Source: CBDCZY01 sp965224745 (GTDB taxonomy: Bacteria; Pseudomonadota; Gammaproteobacteria; Methylococcales; Methylomonadaceae). Taken from it: 64,000 nucleotides of DNA. The stretch covers positions 310,001 through 374,000 of the forward strand of contig CBDCZY010000002.1 of assembly GCA_965224745.1 (NCBI GenBank), read 5' to 3'. Made by a program: the position numbers and the translations under genes. The notes under the pieces are model-generated. The model was not told where the DNA came from. It saw nothing but the letters and a program-made list of their open reading frames with translations, and made no database searches. Shown here piece by piece: positions 17,083 through 26,480 of this stretch. Numbering within the stretch: position 1 is the stretch's first letter; each line of letters begins with the position of its first letter.

Positions 17083-20000
17083 CTAATTACCACTACAATT
17101 TTCAGTGATGGGTGCAGTAGAAACGATGCGGGACGGATCATCACTGCCCGTGCCCGCACCAACGCCCAATAAGCCGTCATTGCCTGACCCACTCTCATCG
17201 GCCACTGCCTGACCACTTTCGTTAAACGTCCAATAAGCTGCCAAGCCGGTGCTTCCAGACGCGACGCTTTGGTTATAGTTGGCATTAATCTCAGAACCGC
17301 TTCGAGCAACACTCCATACCCGTACTTCATCCAATTCGCCTTCTAAGTAGCCTAATGCACTTTGGTTACCTCGCCCCAGCGCTTGGACTGGCAAGCTTCC
17401 TGACCATGTTCCAGTACCATCCAGCAACCCATTGAGATACAACGATAAGCTTGTTCCTGACCGGCTGATCGCGACATGGACCCAGGTATTCGCCTGCATA
17501 GTTGTACCTGCAACAACTACGTCAAATGGTGCCGTTGCACTATACAGCCTCGCTTTGCCACCAAAAAAATTGATGTCAGGTCCACCGCCCTCTTGTCCAA
17601 TCAGTGCGTCTACCGCACTAATTCCAGGCGACAACTTAACCCATGCCTCAACGGTAAAATCACCGGGCAGCACCAGGTTGGGAACATTAACCCAGTCATC
17701 GCTACCATCCAAGGATAGACCCATACCACAGGCGCCATTAGCATGGGTTATCGAAACCGTAACCGTCGCTTCATTCGATAACGCACCCAGATTGTCTTCT
17801 ACCGTATAGGTAAAGGTGTCATCAGTCGTCGCCGTGCCATCATCGGTGTAGGTGATCGCGCCGGTGACTCCATCAATACTGGTTGTACCATGACTCGGTG
17901 CTGTTACTACCGCTACCGTGCCTGCTACCAGCGTTCCATCGCTGTCGCTGTCATTGCTGAGTACATCTACTGATACCGAAGCACTCGGATCAATCGATCC
18001 GGCACTGTCATTTACCGCTACCGGCGATTGGTTGCCGCCTCCGCCAGTGGTGTTGATACTGACTGTAACCGTCGCTTCATTCGATAACGCACCCAGATTG
18101 TCTTCTACCGTATAGGTAAAGGTGTCATCAGTCGTCGCCGTGCCATCATCGGTGTAGGTGATCGCGCCGGTGACTCCATCAATACTGGTTGTACCATGAC
18201 TCGGTGCTGTTACTACCGTTACCGTGCCTGCTACCAGCGTTCCATCGCTGTCGCTGTCATTGCTTAATACATCAACCGATACCGAAGCACTCGGATCAAC
18301 CGGACCGGCACTGTCATTTACCGCTACCGGCGATTGGTTGCCGCCTCCGCCAGTGGTGTTGATACTGACTGTAACCGTCGCTTCATTCGATAACGCACCC
18401 AGATTGTCTTCTACCGTATAGGTAAAGGTGTCATCAGTCGTCGCCGTGCCATCATCGGTGTAGGTGATCGCGCCGGTGACTCCATCAATACTGGTTGTAC
18501 CATGACTCGGTGCTGTTACTACCGTTACCGTGCCTGCTACCAGCGTTCCATCGCTGTCGCTGTCATTGCTTAATACATCAACCGATACCGAAGCACTCGG
18601 ATCAACCGGACCGGCACTGTCATTTACCGCTACCGGCGATTGGTTGCCGCCTCCGCCACTACAATTTTCAGTGATGGGTGCAGTAGAAACGATGCGGGAC
18701 GGATCATCACTGCCCGTGCCCGCACCAACGCCCAATAAGCCGTCATTGCCTGACCCACTCTCATCGGCCACTGCCTGACCACTTTCGTTAAACGTCCAAT
18801 AAGCTGCCAAGCCGGTGCTTCCAGACGCGACGCTTTGGTTATAGTTGGCATTAATCTCAGAACCGCTGCGAGCAACACTCCATACCCGTACTTCATCCAA
18901 TTCGCCTTCTAAGTAGCCTAATGCACTTTGGTTACCTCGCCCCAGCGCTTGGACTGGCAAGCTTCCTGACCATGTTCCAGTACCATCCAGCAACCCATTG
19001 AGATACAACGATATGCTCGTTCCTGACCGGCTGATCGCGATATGAGTCCAGGTACCCGCTTGCATAGCTGTATTTGCAATAACTGCGTCTAGTGGGGTTG
19101 ATGCTGTGTAGAGCCTCGCTTTGCCACCAAAAAAATTGATGTCAGGTCCACCGCCCTCTTGTCCAATCAGTGCGTCTACCGCACTAATTCCAGGCGACAA
19201 CTTAACCCATGCCTCAACGGTAAAATCACCGGGCAGCACCAGGTTGGGAACATTAACCCAGTCATCGCTACCATCCAAGGATAGACCCATACCACAGGTG
19301 CCATTAGCATGGGTTATCGAAACCGTAACCGTCGCTTCATTCGATAACGCACCCAGATTGTCTTCTACCGTATAGGTAAAGGTGTCATCAGTCGTCGCCG
19401 TTCCATCGTCCGTATAGGTAATCACTCCGGTGACTACATCAATACTGGTTGTACCATGACTCGGTGCTGTTACTACCGTTACCGTGCCTGCTACCAGCGT
19501 TCCATCGCTATCGCTGTCATTGCTTAATACATCAACCGATACCGAAGCACTCGGATCAACCGGACCGGCACTGTCATTTACCGCTACCGGCGGTTGGTTG
19601 CCGCCTCCGCCAGTGGTGTTGATACTGACTGTAACCGTCGCTTCATTCGATAACGCACCCAGATTGTCTTCTACCGTATAGGTAAAGGTGTCATCAGTCG
19701 TCGCCGTGCCATCATCGGTGTAGGTGATCGCGCCGGTGACTCCATCAATACTGGTTGTACCATGACTCGGTGCTGTTACTACCGTTACCGTGCCTGCTAC
19801 CAGCGTTCCATCGCTGTCGCTGTCATTGCTTAATACATCAACCGATACCGAAGCACTCGGATCAACCGGACCGGCACTGTCATTTACCGCTACCGGCGAT
19901 TGGTTGCCGCCTCCGCCAGTGGTGTTGATACTGACTGTAACCGTCGCTTCATTCGATAACGCACCCAGATTGTCTTCTACCGTATAGGTAAAGGTGTCAT

Positions 20001-23000
20001 CAGTCGTCGCCGTGCCATCATCGGTGTAGGTGATCGCGCCGGTGACTCCATCAATACTGGTTGTACCATGACTCGGTGCTGTTACTACCGTTACCGTGCC
20101 TGCTACCAGCGTTCCATCGCTGTCGCTGTCATTGCTTAATACATCAATCGATACCGAAGCACTCGGATCAACCGGACCGGCACTGTCATTTACCGCTACC
20201 GGCGATTGGTTGCCGCCTCCGCCACTACAATTTTCAGTGATGGGTGCAGTAGAAACGATGCGGGACGGATCATCACTGCCCGTGCCCGCACCAACGCCCA
20301 ATAAGCCGTCATTGCCTGACCCACTCTCATCGGCCACTGCCTGACCACTTTCGTTAAACGTCCAATAAGCTGCCAAGCCGGTGCTTCCAGACGCGACGCT
20401 TTGGTTATAGTTGGCATTAATCTCAGAACCGCTTCGAGCAACACTCCATACCCGTACTTCATCCAATTCGCCTTCTAAGTAGCCTAATGCACTTTGGTTA
20501 CCTCGCCCCAGCGCTTGGACTGGCAAGCTTCCTGACCATGTTCCAGTACCATCCAGCAACCCATTGAGATACAACGATATGCTCGTTCCTGACCGGCTGA
20601 TCGCGATATGAGTCCAGGTACCCGCTTGCATAGCTGTATTTGCAATAACTGCGTCTAGTGGGGTTGATGCTGTGTAGAGCCTCGCTTTGCCACCAAAAAA
20701 ATTGATGTCAGGTCCACCGCCCTCTTGTCCAATCAGTGCGTCTACCGCACTAATTCCAGGCGACAACTTAACCCATGCCTCAACGGTAAAATCACCGGGC
20801 AGCACCAGGTTGGGAACATTAACCCAGTCATCGCTACCATCCAAGGATAGACCCATACCACAGGCGCCATTAGCATGGGTTATCGAAACCGTAACCGTCG
20901 CTTCATTCGATAACGCACCCAGATTGTCTTCTACCGTATAGGTAAAGGTGTCATCAGTCGTCGCCGTGCCATCATCGGTGTAGGTGATCGCGCCGGTGAC
21001 TCCATCAATACTGGTTGTACCATGACTCGGTGCTGTTACTACCGTTACCGTGCCTGCTACCAGCGTTCCATCGCTGTCGCTGTCATTGCTGAGTACATCT
21101 ACTGATACCGAAGCACTCGGATCAATCGATCCGGCACTGTCATTTACCGCTACCGGCGATTGGTTGCCGCCTCCGCCAGTGGTGTTGATACTGACTGTAA
21201 CCGTCGCTTCATTCGATAACGCACCCAGATTGTCTTCTACCGTATAGGTAAAGGTGTCATCAGTCGTCGCCGTGCCATCATCGGTGTAGGTGATCGCGCC
21301 GGTGACTCCATCAATACTGGTTGTACCATGACTCGGTGCTGTTACTACCGTTACCGTGCCTGCTACCAGCGTTCCATCGCTGTCGCTGTCATTGCTTAAT
21401 ACATCAACCGATACCGAAGCACTCGGATCAACCGGACCGGCACTGTCATTTACCGCTACCGGCGATTGGTTGCCGCCTCCGCCACTACAATTTTCAGTGA
21501 TGGGTGCAGTAGAAACGATGCGGGACGGATCATCACTGCCCGTGCCCGCACCAACGCCCAATAAGCCGTCATTGCCTGACCCACTCTCATCGGCCACTGC
21601 CTGACCACTTTCGTTAAACGTCCAATAAGCTGCCAAGCCGGTGCTTCCAGACGCGACGCTTTGGTTATAGTTGGCATTAATCTCAGAACCGCTGCGAGCA
21701 ACACTCCATACCCGTACTTCATCCAATTCGCCTTCTAAGTAGCCTAATGCACTTTGGTTACCTCGCCCCAGCGCTTGGACTGGCAAGCTTCCTGACCATG
21801 TTCCAGTACCATCCAGCAACCCATTGAGATACAACGATATGCTCGTTCCTGACCGGCTGATCGCGATATGAGTCCAGGTACCCGCTTGCATAGCTGTATT
21901 TGCAATAACTGCGTCTAGTGGGGTTGATGCTGTGTAGAGCCTCGCTTTGCCACCAAAAAAATTGATGTCAGGTCCACCGCCCTCTTGTCCAATCAGTGCG
22001 TCTACCGCACTAATTCCAGGCGACAACTTAACCCATGCCTCAACGGTAAAATCACCGGGCAGCACCAGGTTGGGAACATTAACCCAGTCATCGCTACCAT
22101 CCAAGGATAGACCCATACCACAGGTGCCATTAGCATGGGTTATCGAAACCGTAACCGTCGCTTCATTCGATAACGCACCCAGATTGTCTTCTACCGTATA
22201 GGTAAAGGTGTCATCAGTCGTCGCCGTTCCATCGTCCGTATAGGTAATCACTCCGGTGACTACATCAATACTGGTTGTACCATGACTCGGTGCTGTTACT
22301 ACCGTTACCGTGCCTGCTACCAGCGTTCCATCGCTATCGCTGTCATTGCTTAATACATCAACCGATACCGAAGCACTCGGATCAACCGGACCGGCACTGT
22401 CATTTACCGCTACCGGCGGTTGGTTGCCGCCTCCGCCAGTGGTGTTGATACTGACTGTAACCGTCGCTTCATTCGATAACGCACCCAGATTGTCTTCTAC
22501 CGTATAGGTAAAGGTGTCATCAGTCGTCGCCGTGCCATCATCGGTGTAGGTGATCGCGCCGGTGACTCCATCAATACTGGTTGTACCATGACTCGGTGCT
22601 GTTACTACCGTTACCGTGCCTGCTACCAGCGTTCCATCGCTGTCGCTGTCATTGCTTAATACATCAACCGATACCGAAGCACTCGGATCAACCGGACCGG
22701 CACTGTCATTTACCGCTACCGGCGATTGGTTGCCGCCTCCGCCACTACAATTTTCAGTGATGGGTGCAGTAGAAACGATGCGGGACGGATCATCACTGCC
22801 CGTGCCTGCATCGATTCCCAATGAACCACCATTACCTGAACCACTCTCATCCACCACCGTTTGACCAGTTTCGTTAAACGTCCAATAGGCGGCTAGGCCG
22901 GTGCTGCCAGTCGCGACACTTTGGTTGTAGTTGGCACTGATCTCAGAGCCACTGCGAGCAACAGTCCATACCCGCACTTCATCCAACTCTCCTTGCAAAT

Positions 23001-25743
23001 TATTTGAACTATTATTGCCGCGACCCAATGCTTGCACCGGAAAGCTTCCCGACCAAGTCCCTGTGGCGTCCAACAACCCATTAAGATACAGCGATATGTT
23101 CGACCCTGCCCGACTGATCGCGACATGCGTCCACGTATCTGCCTGTGTAGCAGTATTCGCAACTACTGCATCTACAGGGGTTGATGCTGTATACAAGTGT
23201 ACTTTACCACCAAAAAAGTTAATGTCAGCTCCGGGTCCTTCTTGACCCATTATCGCATCTACCGCATCTATGCCAGGGGCCAACTTAACCCACGCTTCAA
23301 TAGTAAAGTCTCCTGTTAGTGTCATATCAGGTATATTAACCCAATCATCATTACCATCTAGCGAGATACTCATTCCACAACTGCTACTTGTTGCCGTTAT
23401 TGCCATATACACCGTGGCTTCATTAGAAACCGCACCCGTATTATCTAACACGGTGTAAGTAAAACTATCTGCAATTCCCGCTGAACCATTGTGATTGTAG
23501 GTAATGGCTCCAGTGCTACTATTAACATTCACTGTCCCATGCTGTGGAGCCTGAACAACTGCGACGCTACTTGCATTCAAGGTTCCATCTGGATCGATGT
23601 CATTACTTAATACATCAATCACCTGGCTTCCATTCGTTCCGATCGTAGCCTCATCAGCAAAAGCCAACGGTGATGCATTGGTATTCGAATCACACGGCGG
23701 CCCGGCAGTATAGATTGCTGTCAATGTTTGGTTTTGTGTCGGTACTGTGTAGAGAAATGAACCTGCTTCTCCATTCGACCAGCTATCAAAACTATAATGA
23801 ATATTATTGATACAAGCAGTTTGTGGCACAGTCACACCGTGCTTAAAATCTATCGCTGTATCATAGACTAGTGGCATGGTACTGATTACGCCATCTATAA
23901 AAAGACTAACGCCATTGACATTTGAATTAAACGTAATATCAACCTTTTCAGGGAATATTTCTATCGTTTCCGTTGTTGACAACCCATCAACATCCGTCAC
24001 AACCACTGACAACTTAAACCCTGTATTGGTGTTAAAGGAATGGCCGGAAACTGGGGTATGCAATGTACCAGATGAACCTGTTTCTGGCCCAAATTGGGGG
24101 TGAGTATGTTCGTTATGAATAAACAATGCCGTCCACTTATAACTTGCCTCAGTTAATGGCCCATCGTCTGTTGCCGTAGCAGAATAGTTAACGGTGTCCC
24201 CTGCTCGAAAAATATCACCATTGGTTGGTTCATTTATGGTAACAGTAGGTGCAGCACCCACATTAATCGCAATTGATGGACTTAGGGTTACCGTTTGTCC
24301 GTTAGTAATATTTTCCGTCACCTGAAGTACGGCTTGATAAGTACCGTTTTGAGTATAGTCATGGATGACCGAGGCGCCACTGGCCTGTTGTCCATCACCA
24401 AACACCCAGGTATATTGCAATGGATCATTTTCAGGGTCTGTGGCAGCACCAACGAATTGTACTGCCAATGGCGCAGCACCTGACGTTACATCCGCGGTCG
24501 CTGAAGTGATTTGCGGCGGTTGATTACCACTGGTATAGCGGATCCGTTTCAAAGCGCCAGAATTGGCTGTAAAATTAAAATTACTCGCAATTTGGATAAA
24601 ATACAATGCACCGTCCGGCCCTTCTTTAAGGTCGACAACAAGTCCCGCATCCGTTTCATTCGGCTCAAACACATTGTCAACCAACGGTGCTCCGTTAGTA
24701 TCTATAGTAATGTAGCGTATGTACCTTTGTGCATAGTCTCCATAAAAATAAGCCCCTTGGTAAGCGGCCGGAAACTGCCCTCCCCGATAAACGATACCGC
24801 CAACAATTGCCGTTCCTGGATTAGGACCAGGATATTCATTGTGTTCATGGGTGAACCACGGAACATCATAACTTGAATTCGGAGGAACACATTCCGCTCC
24901 ATTGCAAAATGGCCAACCGTAATTCACACCCGCCCCACCTAAATGAACATCTTCATTCGCGGTAATATCGTTACCTCCCACTTCACCAATGAAAAGCCGA
25001 GGGGTTCCACTGAGCGGTATATCCCAACGTGAACGAAACGGGTTTCTTAGACCATAAGCCCAAATCTCAGGTAATTCGCCAGAAGTACAGGTGTTCACTC
25101 CACAATAATTGCCCGCAGGGATGCTGCCATCCGGGGCAACCCGGATGATCTTACCGGCTGCCTTGGTTAAGTCTTGTGCATCAGGCCCATTGAATTGCTC
25201 GCCGGTGGTTAAGTAAAGATTACCATCCGGACCAAAGCTTAACCCGCCACCATGATGAAACTCATGGTGAAATACGTTCGGGTCGCTCCAAACCTCAAAT
25301 TCATTGCCTGCCGTATTAGTAACTCCATCATGACTAAATCGTGAAATATGCAGTTTGGTATCTGAGGAACGATGGTAAACGACATAAATAAAGGAGTTTG
25401 TTGCGAAATTAGGGTCGACCACAATATCCAACAATCCACGTTCTCCGACTGTATCGATATCAGTAAGCGTTAAATAGGCTGAACTTGTAGGCGATGCTTG
25501 CTGTGGATCCAAAATGAAGACTTGCCCAAATTTTTGGGCCACAAGCGCCCGCCCATCCGGCAAAAATGCCACGGAAATGGGCTGATTAAAGCCAGATTTG
25601 ACTACCTCATTTTGAAAAAATTGAGGCAAAGCATAAAGCTTGCCTGAGGATGACATAAACACAATGAACAACATCGTCAGCAATCCTATTCTTTTGAATT
25701 CTGACGCTATAGCATTCTCTGGGTAGTCTAATTCTGATTTCAT
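17083..25743 (-). CDS. Giant exported PQQ-sugar-dehydrogenase-like protein with Big_9 and LamG repeats
   Basis: 2886 residues. A signal/anchor segment (about 17-40) is followed by a soluble PQQ-glucose-dehydrogenase-like propeller (about 45-410; HHGGGLSFGPDGNLYLTTGE, WAYGLRNPFRSRWDIP, GPDGALYFIQ). Next come a PKD domain (about 415-500), a further Ig-like region, a Cys-containing SFDSWSNGEAGSF module, one Big_9/cadherin-like domain and a LamG domain (about 790-1000). Blocks of 2, 2, 3 and 3 Big_9 domains (each starting VAVNDSAG) follow, each block ending in a LamG domain, for 11 Big_9 and 5 LamG in all. The family oxidises sugars with PQQ; activity on a sugar here is inferred. There is no sorting motif at the C-terminus, which ends within a LamG. 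GAGG lies 9 bp before the ATG. Confidence 0.88.
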   Translation of the reverse strand: MKSELDYPENAIASEFKRIGLLTMLFIVFMSSSGKLYALPQFFQNEVVKSGFNQPISVAFLPDGRALVAQKFGQVFILDPQQASPTSSAYLTLTDIDTVGERGLLDIVVDPNFATNSFIYVVYHRSSDTKLHISRFSHDGVTNTAGNEFEVWSDPNVFHHEFHHGGGLSFGPDGNLYLTTGEQFNGPDAQDLTKAAGKIIRVAPDGSIPAGNYCGVNTCTSGELPEIWAYGLRNPFRSRWDIPLSGTPRLFIGEVGGNDITANEDVHLGGAGVNYGWPFCNGAECVPPNSSYDVPWFTHEHNEYPGPNPGTAIVGGIVYRGGQFPAAYQGAYFYGDYAQRYIRYITIDTNGAPLVDNVFEPNETDAGLVVDLKEGPDGALYFIQIASNFNFTANSGALKRIRYTSGNQPPQITSATADVTSGAAPLAVQFVGAATDPENDPLQYTWVFGDGQQASGASVIHDYTQNGTYQAVLQVTENITNGQTVTLSPSIAINVGAAPTVTINEPTNGDIFRAGDTVNYSATATDDGPLTEASYKWTALFIHNEHTHPQFGPETGSSGTLHTPVSGHSFNTNTGFKLSVVVTDVDGLSTTETIEIFPEKVDITFNSNVNGVSLFIDGVISTMPLVYDTAIDFKHGVTVPQTACINNIHYSFDSWSNGEAGSFLYTVPTQNQTLTAIYTAGPPCDSNTNASPLAFADEATIGTNGSQVIDVLSNDIDPDGTLNASSVAVVQAPQHGTVNVNSSTGAITYNHNGSAGIADSFTYTVLDNTGAVSNEATVYMAITATSSSCGMSISLDGNDDWVNIPDMTLTGDFTIEAWVKLAPGIDAVDAIMGQEGPGADINFFGGKVHLYTASTPVDAVVANTATQADTWTHVAISRAGSNISLYLNGLLDATGTWSGSFPVQALGRGNNSSNNLQGELDEVRVWTVARSGSEISANYNQSVATGSTGLAAYWTFNETGQTVVDESGSGNGGSLGIDAGTGSDDPSRIVSTAPITENCSGGGGNQSPVAVNDSAGPVDPSASVSVDVLSNDSDSDGTLVAGTVTVVTAPSHGTTSIDGVTGAITYTDDGTATTDDTFTYTVEDNLGALSNEATVTVSINTTGGGGNQPPVAVNDSAGPVDPSASVSVDVLSNDSDSDGTLVAGTVTVVTAPSHGTTSIDVVTGVITYTDDGTATTDDTFTYTVEDNLGALSNEATVTVSITHANGTCGMGLSLDGSDDWVNVPNLVLPGDFTVEAWVKLSPGISAVDALIGQEGGGPDINFFGGKARLYTASTPLDAVIANTAMQAGTWTHIAISRSGTSISLYLNGLLDGTGTWSGSLPVQALGRGNQSALGYLEGELDEVRVWSVARSGSEINANYNQSVASGSTGLAAYWTFNESGQAVADESGSGNDGLLGVGAGTGSDDPSRIVSTAPITENCSGGGGNQSPVAVNDSAGPVDPSASVSVDVLSNDSDSDGTLVAGTVTVVTAPSHGTTSIDGVTGAITYTDDGTATTDDTFTYTVEDNLGALSNEATVTVSINTTGGGGNQSPVAVNDSAGSIDPSASVSVDVLSNDSDSDGTLVAGTVTVVTAPSHGTTSIDGVTGAITYTDDGTATTDDTFTYTVEDNLGALSNEATVTVSITHANGACGMGLSLDGSDDWVNVPNLVLPGDFTVEAWVKLSPGISAVDALIGQEGGGPDINFFGGKARLYTASTPLDAVIANTAMQAGTWTHIAISRSGTSISLYLNGLLDGTGTWSGSLPVQALGRGNQSALGYLEGELDEVRVWSVARSGSEINANYNQSVASGSTGLAAYWTFNESGQAVADESGSGNDGLLGVGAGTGSDDPSRIVSTAPITENCSGGGGNQSPVAVNDSAGPVDPSASVSIDVLSNDSDSDGTLVAGTVTVVTAPSHGTTSIDGVTGAITYTDDGTATTDDTFTYTVEDNLGALSNEATVTVSINTTGGGGNQSPVAVNDSAGPVDPSASVSVDVLSNDSDSDGTLVAGTVTVVTAPSHGTTSIDGVTGAITYTDDGTATTDDTFTYTVEDNLGALSNEATVTVSINTTGGGGNQPPVAVNDSAGPVDPSASVSVDVLSNDSDSDGTLVAGTVTVVTAPSHGTTSIDVVTGVITYTDDGTATTDDTFTYTVEDNLGALSNEATVTVSITHANGTCGMGLSLDGSDDWVNVPNLVLPGDFTVEAWVKLSPGISAVDALIGQEGGGPDINFFGGKARLYTASTPLDAVIANTAMQAGTWTHIAISRSGTSISLYLNGLLDGTGTWSGSLPVQALGRGNQSALGYLEGELDEVRVWSVARSGSEINANYNQSVASGSTGLAAYWTFNESGQAVADESGSGNDGLLGVGAGTGSDDPSRIVSTAPITENCSGGGGNQSPVAVNDSAGPVDPSASVSVDVLSNDSDSDGTLVAGTVTVVTAPSHGTTSIDGVTGAITYTDDGTATTDDTFTYTVEDNLGALSNEATVTVSINTTGGGGNQSPVAVNDSAGPVDPSASVSVDVLSNDSDSDGTLVAGTVTVVTAPSHGTTSIDGVTGAITYTDDGTATTDDTFTYTVEDNLGALSNEATVTVSINTTGGGGNQSPVAVNDSAGSIDPSASVSVDVLSNDSDSDGTLVAGTVAVVTAPSHGTTSIDGVTGAITYTDDGTATTDDTFTYTVEDNLGALSNEATVTVSITHANGACGMGLSLDGSDDWVNVPNLVLPGDFTVEAWVKLSPGISAVDALIGQEGGGPDINFFGGKARLYSATAPFDVVVAGTTMQANTWVHVAISRSGTSLSLYLNGLLDGTGTWSGSLPVQALGRGNQSALGYLEGELDEVRVWSVARSGSEINANYNQSVASGSTGLAAYWTFNESGQAVADESGSGNDGLLGVGAGTGSDDPSRIVSTAPITENCSGN
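17092..22745 (-). repeat. Near-identical coding repeats: 306-bp Big_9 units inside 1260/1566-bp macro-units
   Basis: Units of 306 bp (for example starting 17918, 18224, 18530) are stacked two or three deep and separated by a LamG unit of about 650 bp. Whole LamG + Big_9 blocks recur at spacings of 1566, 1566, 1260 and 1260 bp with very few base differences, for example GCC/GTC and ACC/ATC changes. Such identity across several kilobases implies recent expansion or active homogenisation. Confidence 0.9.
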
Positions 25744-26480
25744 GGGAACAACCTCACTTAAAACAACAATTCTTTCAATTACTAATTGATTATCAAACAG
25801 CCATACTCAAAACACGATGCAAAATAGTCCTGAAGCTCTATTTTGTTAACAAAAGCGCATAAAAAAATATAAAAAACAACGGTACGACACAATACACTTG
25901 AAGCGATTAAACACCTATAGAAGCAATATATATTGTATATATCAGCATATTATTAAATATAACACCCTATTTATATCTACTCGAAAAATAGATAATAATC
26001 ATATAAATCACTTCAATTCACCTGCTAAGGTTCTTCAGGAAGAAGCATCCCTTCCTGCTTTTTTCGCCCCCAACACATAATATTATTTAATGTAGCCATA
26101 GATAAAATAAGTTACCTTAGTTTAGTAAAAATATTAAGGAATGCTCACAACTTAACAACCATAACGAGAAATAAAGAGTGTCGCTATCTCACGAATGGTT
26201 TTGGAACATCCCAGCCGCCAAAATCGACAATCATTGTCGCCACAAGCCACTCCATGTTTATATCGTCAAAACCCAACGAAGAACAGGACATCCGCTCACA
26301 ATTGATTGGATGTCCCGTTACTTGTCTTTCATGTTCTCCAAACTACCGCTATCGCAGAACCTTACGAACACTCTCTCCCTACGCTAGCGTTACTGAAGAT
26401 GACTCCACCTCAGACTTCTCTTCGTTTTTTCATGAGAAAAACAACTGACGGAATCAAATCAAAAACAAATCTGCCACTAA
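25744..26480. other. Intergenic stretch between two giant genes
   Basis: 737 bp, AT-rich, without a convincing gene. It carries the promoter of the 2886-codon gene and follows the 3' end of the 2357-codon gene. Small ORFs here overlap each other in several frames and show no family features. Confidence 0.4.

Noticed and set aside
17092..22745. CRISPR-like regular repeats
   Set aside because: The repeats are 306 bp or longer, coding, contiguous and without unique spacers, so they are protein-domain repeats.
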